DNA of 64,000 bases, from assembly GCA_022844275.1 (NCBI GenBank), contig JALHMB010000013.1, positions 1 through 64,000 on the forward strand, read 5' to 3'. Position numbers and translations under genes: made by a program. Shown here piece after piece: positions 37,977 to 46,848 of this stretch (the stretch's first letter is position 1; every line of letters begins with the position of its first letter). A model generated the notes under the pieces. That model was not told the origin of the DNA, ran no database searches, and was given only the letters and a program-made list of their open reading frames with translations. Source of the stretch: Hyphomicrobiaceae bacterium. Lineage in GTDB: Bacteria; Pseudomonadota; Alphaproteobacteria; Rhizobiales; Hyphomicrobiaceae.

Positions 37977-38616
37977 TCGAAGAGCTTCCGCACCAGCGGA
38001 AGGCGTCCCTGCCGGGACGACGGGCAGATTGACCTCGTAGCGACCGTGGCGGGCCTTGACGCACCGCGTGGGTGACATATGAGGCATCTTCTCGACGAAG
38101 CCCATCCTGAGGCGGAGCATCCGACCTCGTAAAGAACCTTGCGCCCGGCATTGGTCGTCGTCAGTCACGCGTACCTGCAAAGAATGCCGCGAAGGATTTG
38201 GGCGGCTCCCTCCCTTCGGTCGGGCCACGCTCTATCGCGCGGCAGAAGGTGCCGCGCGACCGAGCCCCGCTTGCACGGAATGCGCGGGGCTCGGCCCATT
38301 CGGGTTGCGATCGTTGCCGCGTAGTCTGCGTGCGAAGCATCGAGATCTCGGGCAAGCGCCTCCTGCAAACGACGGGCGGCGGCTGAGATTCTGCGCCCGC
38401 CAATCACGTGGCGACAGCTCCGCAACCCCACGTTCCATCAGCGTCCTACCGTGCTCGAAGCCGTCAAGGACAAACCCTCACGGGCGCGCAAGTGCGCGTC
38501 CTTGACCGCTTCTCCGCGCGGAAGGAAGGGCTCGGCGTTGTGGGAATGAAGGGGAGTGGTCAGCAAACAAAAAAATCCGAATACGTGGCCCGTGCCCTTG
38601 ACACGACCACCCACCA
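37977..38616. other. Intergenic region with tandem hairpins, IS110 right flank
   Basis: No gene seen. The first 100-150 bp probably belong to the IS110 element. Two adjacent hairpins lie at 38235-38294. Both flanking genes point into this region. Confidence 0.45.
38235..38294. repeat. Two adjacent GC-rich hairpins
   Basis: The first is a 10-base stem, TCGCGCGGCA / TGCCGCGCGA, with a five-base loop (38235-38259). Immediately after is an 11-base stem, CCGAGCCCCGC / GCGGGGCTCGG, with a 13-base loop (38260-38294). There is no T-run. It may be a bidirectional terminator, a REP-like element or a structured RNA. Confidence 0.55.
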
Positions 38617-39735
38617 TCAAAGAACGGTCTCTACCCGGATCTTGACCGAACCCGCCGGCTTGGTGGAATCGAGCTCCTGGAAGGAGAAGAACAGCGTGCC
38701 GGAGCGCTCGACGATCTGCTGCACGGGCGTGAAGGTCGGCTGATCCATGCCGCATTCATAGCTCGTCAGACGGATTGCGCAGGTGATCCAGGGAATGCGC
38801 GCGGCAACCTTGGCTCCCCAGAGGATCTCGTTGGTGTTGGCGCTGTAGGAGGAGGGCCAGACGTCGGCGATGTCGAAGGGTGATTTGATGTGGCCAGCCG
38901 CAACGTCGGCGCCGAACATCCACTGCATGAGATCGGCATCGAGCGGGAAGTATTGCGCCCACAGGATCGGATAGCCGTGGGCTTGCAGATCGGCTTCGAC
39001 CTCGTGACCGATGCCGGCATCCATATGGTAGGGGCGAGCGAGCACCATGATGCACGCCCGTCCCTCGCTGGCGCACAATTCCAGTATGGCACGGCTCCGC
39101 GAACGGAGTTCGGCGTTGAAGTCGGCGAGCGCGCGGTAGCCAGCCTCGACAGCGTGTTCCGTTTCGGAGAGTGACAGGCCGGGTAGAACGTGCTTCAGCC
39201 CGTCGTGAAGCTGGCGCGGCACGAGCCGGGGCTCGGCCAGCGAGACTAGCGGTGCGACATAGGCGATGCCGTTCTCGGCGAATACATCGCGCTCCTTGAC
39301 AAAGCCGGCCCTGATGTTCTCCGGCGCGGCCATCACCCGCGGGCAGGCGAGCGACTCCATGACATGGCCGCCGAGGAAAGAATCGAGGGAATAGATCATC
39401 GGCGAGAACAGGATGTCGATCTTGCGCTTCTGCCCGAAGATCAGTTCGCCGTAATGCCCTGACACGCACTTGACCGGATAGCAGCAATCCACGGTGCCGC
39501 GACCGCGGCCGTATTCACGCCCTTGTTCCTCGGACGTGTCAGAGGAAAAGACGACGCGCTCGTTTGGCACGCCGAGCGCGCCGAAGAAGCCGAGCCAGAA
39601 TTGGTGCGTCGTCCAGATGTTGAGGACCTTTGGAAGCCCGATCCTGAGCTTGGCGCGCGCCTCAATGTCAGCATCCCGCCCAGGCGCGACGGAAGGCGTG
39701 CGTTCGAACCACTTCGCCAACATTTGGATAGACAC
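38617..39735 (-). CDS. DUF2229-type subunit of 2-hydroxyacyl-CoA dehydratase activase system
   Basis: 372 residues. LRIGLPKVLNIWTTHQFWLGFF and FSSDTSEEQGREYGRGRGTVDCCYPVKC are the DUF2229 hallmarks, normally the C-terminal part of large (about 1400 residue) BadF/BcrA-type activases. The conserved cysteines (DCCYPVKC) suggest an iron-sulfur site. The ATPase half is the previous gene, which overlaps by 68 bases, so the usual single protein is split here. No dehydratase or reductase core subunits are encoded nearby. Confidence 0.82.
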   Translation of the reverse strand: MSIQMLAKWFERTPSVAPGRDADIEARAKLRIGLPKVLNIWTTHQFWLGFFGALGVPNERVVFSSDTSEEQGREYGRGRGTVDCCYPVKCVSGHYGELIFGQKRKIDILFSPMIYSLDSFLGGHVMESLACPRVMAAPENIRAGFVKERDVFAENGIAYVAPLVSLAEPRLVPRQLHDGLKHVLPGLSLSETEHAVEAGYRALADFNAELRSRSRAILELCASEGRACIMVLARPYHMDAGIGHEVEADLQAHGYPILWAQYFPLDADLMQWMFGADVAAGHIKSPFDIADVWPSSYSANTNEILWGAKVAARIPWITCAIRLTSYECGMDQPTFTPVQQIVERSGTLFFSFQELDSTKPAGSVKIRVETVL

Positions 39736-41830
39736 GACGCCGCTCCTCCATATCGGCCTTCACGACCTTCATCTCGTTGACATCCTCGACGAGGCCCTTG
39801 GGGCAGGAATTGCCGCTGATGACGCGCTCCCAGCCCTTCGCGACGGGAACCTTGCTCCACGGCCGGCCCTTGGCGCCCGGCGGCCGCACGTCGATGAAAG
39901 CGCGCTTGCAGTTGACCGGGCACCAACGGCAGATGGTGCTGCTGCTCGTCGTGGTCCGGTACTCGAGCGCCTCGATCGTCTCGAAGCCGCGGAAGCGGCT
40001 CAGGCTGACGCCGTCCCACGCCTCCAGGGCGCACAGGGCGGCACCGATGGCGCCCGCCTCGCCGGAATGGGGATGAATGACGACCTCGGCGTCAGGCACC
40101 TTGGAGGTGATGAAATCAACCTGCGCCTTGACCACGGCAAGGTTGCGGTGGGTACCGCCCTGCAGCACGAAACGGCGCCCAGCCGCGCGCAGGTTCTGCA
40201 ACTGCCCGGCATAAATCCACACGTTGAGCGGCAGGACAGCGGCAAGCGAGGCCATGATCTCCTCGGCTGTCCAGCCTTTGCGCTGCTGATTGACGATATC
40301 CGACTGCAGGAAGACGCCGCAGCCCATGGCCAGTTTCGGCATCGATGTCGCTGCGAAGGCTTTGTCCGCATAGTCCTCCAGGGCAATGCCGTAGCGCTCA
40401 GCCACCCCTTGCAGGAACGCCCCATTGCCCGATGAGCATTGAGAATTGAGGCGGAAGTCGGCGACCGTGCCTTGGCGCAGGATCATGATCTTCACGTCCG
40501 TGCCGCCAACGTCGCAGATCACGTCGGCATCCGGAAACACCTCGATCGCCGAACGAGCATGGGCGACGGTCTCGACCACGCCGATGTCGGCGCCGAGGAT
40601 GTCCTTCAGGAGATCCTTGCCGTAACCGGTCAGCGCCAGAGCTGCCACCTTGCCGACGCCGGCGGAGCGGAGATCGGCGAACAGCGCCTTGGCGTCCTCG
40701 ATCGGGTTGCCTTTCGACTGGACGTAGCAAGAGTAGATGAGCTCGCGGTCCGGCGCGAGCACGACTGCCTTGGCGGTGGTCGATCCGAAGTCGCAGCCGA
40801 CGAATAGCGCCGCGTCGGAGCGAACCGCACCCTTGGCGCCGGCAGCCTTGCCACCGGCATAGCGCTGGCGGAAACCGTCGAGATCGGCGGTGCCGCGCAC
40901 CAATCCTTTGGCGCCCTGCTCAGCCTTTTCCTCGTGCTGGCCCTGATCAATCCACCAGGCGAGGCGATCGGTTCCGGCATAAACGCCGACATTCTCGGCC
41001 TCGCCCTGGCCGATTTCGACGCAGCCGAGCGCCGCGTAGTAGAGCGCCTCTTCTGGCACGGTCACGAGTTCCTGCGGCCCAAGCCCTTCCGGCGGTGCCA
41101 CGCCACGCTCGCGCCAGAGCTTAGCCAGATGGTGGCGCCAGGCCTGCTGCAGCCCGGTGAAGAACAGGTTAGGGCCACCGAGCAACAGCACCTGCGGCGC
41201 CGGAGTGTTGCCCTTGGTGAGGGTGGCAAGGTTCTGATAGACGACCGCCTCGAACAGGCTGGCGATGATCTCTTCGACCGGCACGCCGCCCTTCAAGAGC
41301 GTGTTGGCGTCAGCCTCCGCGAAGATGCCGCACTTCGAGCTGACTTTGTGCAGGCTCATGCCGTCGTAGGGCATCCGGGCCAGCGCCTCCGGCGGGATTT
41401 GCAGCTTGCGCGCCGTCTTCTCGATGAAGGTGCCGGTTCCGCCGCTGCACGCCGACTGCATGTAGACCTGCTTGGACTTGCCCTTGCCGGAGGCGGTGAA
41501 AAAGATCGTCTTCATGTCCTCGCCGCCGATCTCGGAAACAAACCGCACGTCGGGGTGAAGCTTCTCCACCGACGCCGCGACGGCCACCACCTCCTGGACC
41601 AGCTTGCCGCCGACGAGCGAGGCGATCACGCCGGCACCCGAGCCCGTGAAGAAGACGCGGTCGCGCCCAGGCACAAGCCCGCACGCTTCGTGCATGCGGC
41701 CGAGGAACTCGTGCACCTTCTTCGCCTGACGCGTGCCGTGACGCTGATAGTCGCGCCACACGACCCGGTCGTTGGCGAGCGCGACGGCTTTGACCGTGGT
41801 CGAGCCGACATCGAGGCCGATGATGGTCAT
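39668..41830 (-). CDS. BadF/BadG/BcrA/BcrD ATPase family protein, two ATPase domains (CoA dehydratase activase)
   Basis: 720 residues. The first ASKHA ATPase domain (about 1-300) has IGLDVGSTTVKAVAL, SACSGGTGTFIEK and SSKCGIFAEADA. The second (about 325-590) has VGCDFGSTTAKAVVL, NSQCSSGNGAFLQG and AMGCGVFLQSD. Each cysteine pair would ligate a [4Fe-4S] cluster at the dimer interface. A C-terminal Cys-rich stretch (TICRWCPVNCKRAF, GNSCPKGLVEDV) follows. Such proteins use ATP to send low-potential electrons to 2-hydroxyacyl-CoA dehydratases or benzoyl-CoA reductases. ATG at 41830 has GGAGGG upstream. Confidence 0.87.
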   Translation of the reverse strand: MTIIGLDVGSTTVKAVALANDRVVWRDYQRHGTRQAKKVHEFLGRMHEACGLVPGRDRVFFTGSGAGVIASLVGGKLVQEVVAVAASVEKLHPDVRFVSEIGGEDMKTIFFTASGKGKSKQVYMQSACSGGTGTFIEKTARKLQIPPEALARMPYDGMSLHKVSSKCGIFAEADANTLLKGGVPVEEIIASLFEAVVYQNLATLTKGNTPAPQVLLLGGPNLFFTGLQQAWRHHLAKLWRERGVAPPEGLGPQELVTVPEEALYYAALGCVEIGQGEAENVGVYAGTDRLAWWIDQGQHEEKAEQGAKGLVRGTADLDGFRQRYAGGKAAGAKGAVRSDAALFVGCDFGSTTAKAVVLAPDRELIYSCYVQSKGNPIEDAKALFADLRSAGVGKVAALALTGYGKDLLKDILGADIGVVETVAHARSAIEVFPDADVICDVGGTDVKIMILRQGTVADFRLNSQCSSGNGAFLQGVAERYGIALEDYADKAFAATSMPKLAMGCGVFLQSDIVNQQRKGWTAEEIMASLAAVLPLNVWIYAGQLQNLRAAGRRFVLQGGTHRNLAVVKAQVDFITSKVPDAEVVIHPHSGEAGAIGAALCALEAWDGVSLSRFRGFETIEALEYRTTTSSSTICRWCPVNCKRAFIDVRPPGAKGRPWSKVPVAKGWERVISGNSCPKGLVEDVNEMKVVKADMEERRRVYPNVGEVVRTHAFRRAWAGC

Positions 41831-42015
41831 GCCACCCTCCGTGCGGCCGGCGGCGCGGCGGCCACCTGACCCGTCGACGCGGCGAGGTGGAGCAGCGTGT
41901 TGGCAGCGGTGCCGACCATCCCGCCATGCGGAATCCGATACCCCCATGTCCTCCTTGGTCAACGGCTTCGGAGAATAGGCGCGGTAAGGCTCCAAGCGTA
42001 GATGGTTCATGTGGT
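41831..42015 (-). other. Possible decayed 3' end of an upstream gene
   Basis: One leftward frame reads GYRIPHGGMVGTAANTLLHL and ends with TGA overlapping the activase ATG (ATGA), as a coupled upstream gene would. A neighbouring frame carries HLRLEPYRAYSPKPLTKED. Together they look like one frameshifted, truncated gene. I cannot name the family. Confidence 0.35.
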
Positions 42016-42354
42016 TCACAGCTCCGCCCCGGCAGCGCAGATCGTAAGGCGACCCGCGGGACGCTCAACCACAAGCAGGTCGCGCGCGCTGCCAACGGGC
42101 CGCTGGCTGGCGTGGCTTTCAACAACAACCCAGTCACCCTGTGCACCGTTGGGCTGCCGGACCTTCCGGACGCAAAGTGAGTTGTTCCATTCAGCTTCGT
42201 GGTCGGCAATCAGGGCCCTGGACGCCACAGAACAGTGCTTCGAAACGCGTTGCGCCCTCCAAGGCCAGCAGCCACCAGCTACGTCTTCCGAGATGCCGGA
42301 CCGCGAGCCATCCACGACGGATGCTGCCATCTGCTCGCTAGCTGTGTCCGGCAT
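42016..42354 (-). CDS. Hypothetical protein, doubtful
   Basis: A 112-codon frame, MPDTASEQMAASVVDGSRSG to AAGAEL, ends with TGA inside GTGAACC. It contains a more protein-like stretch (ALIADHEAEWNNSLCV, GDWVVVESHASQRP) but has a weak ribosome site and matches no family I know. It may be an unrecognised small gene or chance. Confidence 0.3.
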   Translation of the reverse strand: MPDTASEQMAASVVDGSRSGISEDVAGGCWPWRAQRVSKHCSVASRALIADHEAEWNNSLCVRKVRQPNGAQGDWVVVESHASQRPVGSARDLLVVERPAGRLTICAAGAEL

Positions 42355-42417
42355 GAGCAGGTCTCCAGCGGTGTCATGCGCCGTCCCTGCCTAATGCAGG
42401 AGAGCGCGCATAGGTCT

Positions 42418-42666
42418 TCACTCGTTACGTTTCATGGGCGACGACTTGAGCCTGTCCCTGTACCACCAGATCAGCAGCCTCCTACGGAGGCGGCGCACCA
42501 ACGGCACATCGACCGCCAGGACCAGCAGCCCGAGCGGCAGCATCCAGAACCCGACGACAGGCAGGAAACCGAAAAGGCCTGCGAGAATGAGGCCGATACC
42601 AATGCTGACCCGCGCGAGACGTGAGCGCGGCAGGTCGAACTGGCGTGATCCGATTTTGATCTTCAT
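42418..42666 (-). CDS. Small two-helix membrane protein
   Basis: 82 residues. Two hydrophobic helices (about 20-55: ARVSIGIGLILAGLFGFLPV, GFWMLPLGLLVLAVDVPLV) are followed by a very basic tail (RRLRRRLLIWWYRDRLK). This layout recurs in alphaproteobacterial proteins of unknown function. It lies downstream of the DUF2892 gene on the same strand. Confidence 0.6.
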   Translation of the reverse strand: MKIKIGSRQFDLPRSRLARVSIGIGLILAGLFGFLPVVGFWMLPLGLLVLAVDVPLVRRLRRRLLIWWYRDRLKSSPMKRNE

Positions 42667-42799
42667 CAGCTCTGCCAACGGCGTCGCTCTCAGGAACAGT
42701 GTCGACCGTGACAAACGCTGATCTTGGCAAGAGATCGGCGTGACGGCGGGTCGAGGCAAGGGCTGGTGAGGGAATGCAAACGCCGAACTGCATCAATGT

Positions 42800-42997
42800 T
42801 CACGCCCTGCATGTCTTCATGCCAAGGAGAGCATAGACTGGGCACCAGCGCACAACGGCCGTGACGAGCGGCACTATGCCGATCCAACCCCAAGCCGTCG
42901 TATATGCTGGGCTATAAAGCCCAAGCGCCGCGCCTACCAATGCCAGCCCAAGAACGATGCGCAAGAGCCGATCGATAGAGCCGAGATTCGCCTTCAT
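42800..42997 (-). CDS. DUF2892 (YgaP-like) membrane protein
   Basis: 65 residues, two membrane helices: IDRLLRIVLGLALVGAALG and WGWIGIVPLVTAVVRWCPVY, ending LLGMKTC. These are the DUF2892 hallmarks, including the RWCP..Y..LG..T motif. The domain is often linked to rhodanese and sulfur metabolism. A full-consensus FixK/FNR box lies 82 bp upstream. Confidence 0.87.
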   Translation of the reverse strand: MKANLGSIDRLLRIVLGLALVGAALGLYSPAYTTAWGWIGIVPLVTAVVRWCPVYALLGMKTCRA

Positions 42998-43078
42998 TGC
43001 AGTTGTCTCCTTGCCCGGACTGCAAGCCTGAGGAGTGGTGCTTGCATCGCACTAGAAAAAGAAGCGCCAAGCATGTCA

Positions 43079-43092
43079 TTGATGAAAATCAA
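43079..43092 (-). promoter_or_regulatory. FixK/FNR box TTGATGAAAATCAA
   Basis: Full consensus TTGAT-N4-ATCAA, 82 bp upstream of the leftward DUF2892 gene. Confidence 0.75.
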
Positions 43093-43180
43093 TGGAATAT
43101 CCTGCCCGGCCCCTCGCGTTGGAAAGGGCGTCGTCTATCGCCGTGGGAGGTCCGCGCTGCGGCGGCCCGCTCACGGCGGA

Positions 43181-43194
43181 TTGATGGTTGTCAA
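43181..43194 (+). promoter_or_regulatory. FixK/FNR box TTGATGGTTGTCAA upstream of phaC
   Basis: TTGA-N6-TCAA, 150 bp upstream of the first possible phaC start and about 250 bp from the second. Confidence 0.65.
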
Positions 43195-43343
43195 TGCCGA
43201 TCAGTCGGACGCCGATCAGATGTGTCGATGTGATGAGGCAGTCCCGGGCCCCGTTGTGCAAGCAGATCGACACTACGGTTGTTTGTTGTGAGTGACAGCG
43301 CCGCAACGAGCCGGCCCCATCGGACTCGGCGCACGGGTGGAGC

Positions 43344-45233
43344 ATGCTTCAACAAGGCCCAGATCAAAAAGCCCGGCGCGAGCAAGGGTCAGCCCTCTCT
43401 GAGCTATCGAGTGCCGGGGCATCGCCGCGCAGCTTCTGCTTGATGGCCCCGACGCTCAGCGAATACGCACCGCGAGCAATGCCCTGCCAGGACAGTGAGG
43501 AAGACCCCTCTTTGCGTCTGGCAGAGGTGTTCGACCGCTCGCTTCACTATCTCTTGTCGCGGATCACTCTTGGATTGTCACCGATGGCGCTCGCCAGCGC
43601 CTACTTCGACTGGTGCCTGCATCTCTCCGCATCGCCTGGCAAACAGCTGCAGCTGTGGCAGAAGGGTGTGCGCAAGAGCTCACGCCTTGCCGTGCATCTG
43701 GTCCATTGCGCCGCGCAGGGCGGTCATACCGATCGGGCGTGCATCGCGCCGTTGCCGCAGGACAAGCGCTTTAGCGGCGCCCGATGGCAGGAGTGGCCTT
43801 TCAACGTGATTCATCAGGCTTTCCTTCTTCAACAGCAGTGGTGGCATAATGCGGCAACCGGCATTCGCGGCGTTTCCGCCCATCACGAACGTGTGCTCGA
43901 GTTCACCTTCCGGCAAATGCTCGATGTGTTCTCCCCCTCCAATTTCGTCGCCACCAATCCGGAGTTCCTTCGCAAGACTCAGGCCGAGCTCGGGCTCAAC
44001 CTGGTACGCGGCTTCTGGAATCTGGTCGAGGATTGGGAGCGGGCTTGCAACGGTCGCCCACCGGTCGGAACCGAGAACTTCCGCGTGGGCAGGGAGCTTG
44101 CCACGACGCCAGGCAAGGTCGTTTTCCGCAATCGGCTCGTCGAGCTCATCCAGTACGAGCCGGCCGGCGACAGGGTCTATCCCGAGCCCGTGCTGATCGT
44201 GCCGGCGTGGATCATGAAGTACTACATCCTGGACCTTTCCCCCGGGAACTCGCTGGTCCGTCATCTTCGCGAACAGGGCTTCACCGTGTTCATGATCTCC
44301 TGGAGGAACCCGGGCCGGGACGATCGCTCACTCGGCATGGAGGACTATCACCGGCTCGGCGTGACGGCCGCCCTCGACGCCGTTGCACGCATCGTGCCCG
44401 ACACGCGCGTGCATGGCGTCGGTTACTGTCTCGGCGGTACGCTGCTCGCCGTCAGTGCCGCGGCCATGGCACGTGACCACGACGAGCCGTTTGCCACACT
44501 GTCGTTTCTGGCCGGTCAGATCGACTTCCGGGAGGCCGGTGAGCTCACGCTCTTCATCGGCGAGGGGCAGGTGGCATTCCTGGAGGACATGATGTGGGAG
44601 CAGGGCTACCTCGACGCGCACCAGATGGCCGGTGCATTTCAGCTACTGCGCTCCAACGACCTCATCTGGTCCCGCATGGCGCACGATTACCTGATGGGTG
44701 AGCGGCGACCAGTTTTCGATCTGATGGCGTGGAACAGCGATTCGACCCGCATGCCGTATCGTATGCACAGCGAATACCTGCGCAGGCTGTTCATGGCCAA
44801 CGAGTTGGCCGAAGGCCGCTATGAGGTGGCAGGCCGCCCGGTCGCCCTGGGAGATATTCGCGTGCCCGTATTCGCCGTCGGGACCGAGAGCGACCACGTC
44901 GCACCTTGGCGCTCGGTCTATAAGTTCAACCTTCTCATGGACACCGATGTCACCTTCCTTCTGACCAACGGCGGACACAACGCCGGGGTAGTCTCCCCGC
45001 CTGGTCGGACAGGTCGACATTTTCGGGTAGCGACCCGGACAGAGAGGGATCGCTACATCGATCCGGACACTTGGTTGACACAAACGGCGCAGGCCGAGGG
45101 ATCGTGGTGGCCGGCGTGGTTTGAGTGGCTCCGCACACACTCCCGGGAGAAGACCTCGCCCCCACGCACGGGCGCGCCGGAACGTGCACTGCCGCCGCTG
45201 GCGGACGCGCCAGGCAGCTACGTGCTGGGCTGA
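43344..45233 (+). CDS. phaC: Poly(3-hydroxyalkanoate) synthase (class I-type PhaC)
   Basis: 629 residues from ATG 43344, or 596 from ATG 43443. About residues 60-230 form the PhaC N-terminal domain (FNVIHQAFLLQQQWWHNA, FSPSNFVATNPEFL). The alpha/beta-hydrolase core has the lipase-like box GVGYCLGGT with catalytic Cys362, the Asp in VGTESDHVAPWRS and the His in TNGGHNAGVVSPPG. It polymerises hydroxyacyl-CoA to PHA on granule surfaces. The C-terminal 25 residues are Pro/Arg-rich. Phasin is encoded 10 kb away, and both genes have FixK/FNR boxes. Confidence 0.92.
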   Translation: MLQQGPDQKARREQGSALSELSSAGASPRSFCLMAPTLSEYAPRAMPCQDSEEDPSLRLAEVFDRSLHYLLSRITLGLSPMALASAYFDWCLHLSASPGKQLQLWQKGVRKSSRLAVHLVHCAAQGGHTDRACIAPLPQDKRFSGARWQEWPFNVIHQAFLLQQQWWHNAATGIRGVSAHHERVLEFTFRQMLDVFSPSNFVATNPEFLRKTQAELGLNLVRGFWNLVEDWERACNGRPPVGTENFRVGRELATTPGKVVFRNRLVELIQYEPAGDRVYPEPVLIVPAWIMKYYILDLSPGNSLVRHLREQGFTVFMISWRNPGRDDRSLGMEDYHRLGVTAALDAVARIVPDTRVHGVGYCLGGTLLAVSAAAMARDHDEPFATLSFLAGQIDFREAGELTLFIGEGQVAFLEDMMWEQGYLDAHQMAGAFQLLRSNDLIWSRMAHDYLMGERRPVFDLMAWNSDSTRMPYRMHSEYLRRLFMANELAEGRYEVAGRPVALGDIRVPVFAVGTESDHVAPWRSVYKFNLLMDTDVTFLLTNGGHNAGVVSPPGRTGRHFRVATRTERDRYIDPDTWLTQTAQAEGSWWPAWFEWLRTHSREKTSPPRTGAPERALPPLADAPGSYVLG

Positions 45234-45325
45234 AGGCCTTCACGGGGATTGCTCTTGCAAGACGCCGAGCGTGGGCGCCGTCGCGACACAGCGGGCAGCG
45301 ACGGCAGGGATCAAGGACACGACCG

Positions 45326-45604
45326 ATGGAACTCGACAAGCAACAGGGCGCTGGCAGGCAGACGGCGTGGAAGCGAGGACTGTTCGTGCTGTTCTTCATG
45401 CTCGCATTCAGCATCGCACACCCCCTGCTCAATCTACTGGCAGTCGTGCAATTCCTATGGCTGCTGTTTGCCGGCGCGCCGAACGAATTTCTGCTGCGGT
45501 TCGGCCGGTCAATGTCCGTCTGGCTGGCGGACGCGGCGCGCTTCTTGGCGTGCGCCACGGAGGAGATGCCGTTTCCGTGGAAAGCTTGGCCCGATGCGGG
45601 GTGA
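45326..45604 (+). CDS. DUF4389 family small membrane protein
   Basis: 92 residues. A hydrophobic helix (WKRGLFVLFFMLAFSIAHPL) precedes LLAVVQFLWLLFAGAPNEFL and the conserved FGRSMSVWLADAARFLACATEEMPFPW. It matches DUF4389, whose function is unknown. It lies 92 bp after phaC on the same strand and may be cotranscribed. Confidence 0.82.
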   Translation: MELDKQQGAGRQTAWKRGLFVLFFMLAFSIAHPLLNLLAVVQFLWLLFAGAPNEFLLRFGRSMSVWLADAARFLACATEEMPFPWKAWPDAG

Positions 45605-45757
45605 CCCTCGCCGGCACGCGCGAACATGCCCAGCCTGTGGCCTCGGGCAGCAGCGCCCGATGTCAAACGACAAGGCGCGCAGGGTGACACGCCCTGGCCG
45701 CTCGGCAAGTCCTCCCCCACCTAGACGAGGGCGACACTGGCAGCCAGCGCGAAATGC

Positions 45758-45836
45758 CCCGCCCCGGGAGGGACGCCGGAGCGGGGCGGGATACCGGCAA
45801 GCACAAATTGGGGGGAGGGGCTTGCGCTTGCCGGTA
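45758..45836. repeat. Two consecutive strong hairpins downstream of the DUF4389 gene
   Basis: Stem one is CCCGCCCCG / CGGGGCGGG (45758-45790). Stem two is TACCGGCAAGC / GCTTGCCGGTA (45792-45836), with a purine-rich loop (GGGGGGAGGGG). They could end the phaC transcript or be a structured or repeat element next to the IS66 scar. Confidence 0.55.
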
Positions 45837-45949
45837 AGACGGAAAGGAGAGCTGGCCAGCTAAGCGACCAATGGGTATGGCGACCAATCTCGACATCCTC
45901 CGATCTCCTTGAGGATCGGTGGAAGCAGCCGGTCCGCCCGCTGCCGCTG

Positions 45950-46617
45950 CCGGTGATCAAGGTAGCGGTAGAGACTATCGGTTATCGCCTTGAGGAGGCG
46001 GTTGTCGCCGCCGAACGGCTGCGCGGCGACGACACCACGGTGCCGGTTCTCGCAAAAGGCAGGACCCACACCGGCAGATGCTGGGTCCATGTGCGTGATG
46101 ACCGGCCGTTCGGCGGACGAGCCCCGCCGGCCGCCATGTTCTACTACTTGCGTGATCGTGGCGGTGCGCACCTCGAGGAGCACCTCTCGCGATGGCGGGG
46201 GATACTTCAGGCCGACGCTCATGGCGGCTACAATCGGCTATACGAGGCCGGTCGCATCCCGGGGCCCATCCTCGAAGTGCGGGCTGCTGGGCGCACGCGC
46301 GCCGACCATTCTTTGCGCTCGCCGGTATCGAGGCCAGCGCTCGCCGTAAGGCCGAGGGTAAAGCGCTTGGCGTCATCTCGCCCTTGGCGTTGGCGACCGT
46401 CCGGCGCATTGACGCCCTGTTCGAGATCGAGCGCGGCATCAATGGACGGAGCGTGGAGGAACGGCTTGCGCTCCGCCGGGAGCTGAGCGCACCTCTGGTC
46501 GCCGGGCTCGAAGCTCGGATGCGATCCGAGCGGCCGAAGCTGCCGCGCGGCAACGATGTCGCCAAAGCCATGGACTACATGCTCAAGCGCTGGCCCGCCT
46601 TCACGCGTTTCTTCTCC
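45950..46617 (+). pseudogene. IS66-family transposase TnpC, internal fragment, frameshifted and truncated
   Basis: The first frame has AAERLRGDDTTVPVLAKGRT, VRDDRPFGG, PPAAMFYYLRDRGG and ILQADAHGGYNRLYEAGR, the IS66 catalytic core. Near 46280 the frame shifts and continues AGIEASARRKAEGKALG and AKAMDYMLKRWPAFTRFF. At that point the start of an IS3 element, on the other strand, replaces the rest. Both ends of the gene are missing. Confidence 0.85.
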
Positions 46618-46783
46618 TCGGCCGAGAAGTGTCGCCGGGTCGCCCGGCGAATGTCTCTGACTGTCGCCTCCGCACTCTGCGGAGCCTGTCTCATCATGTC
46701 CCTCCTTGGGGCGACGATGAGCTGAAAACTCTCCTCTACTACGCAATCAAGTCGAACCGTCCGGTAGGTCCTGACGGGGGACA
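46618..46783 (-). mobile_element. IS3-family element, left-end scar with start of orfA
   Basis: Leftward ATG at 46697 with GGAGGGAC encodes MMRQAPQSAEATVRDIRRAT, then RRHFSAEEK, the beginning of an IS3-type OrfA. It breaks off at the IS66 fragment. The outer end, at about 46767-46783, reads TGTCCCCCGTCAGGACC (leftward) and looks like the terminal repeat. Confidence 0.65.
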
Positions 46784-46848
46784 GAAGCAGTCTCAGCCGA
46801 GGCAATCACAGTGTCCAGCGAGCTCGCACCACCCAAATATTAAAGCCA

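Larger units (their letters stand above)
42998..43343. other. Divergent intergenic region, DUF2892 / phaC, with two FixK/FNR boxes
   Basis: No gene is seen. The two boxes (43079-43092 and 43181-43194) are 102 bp apart, centre to centre, one nearer each divergent gene. Confidence 0.6.
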
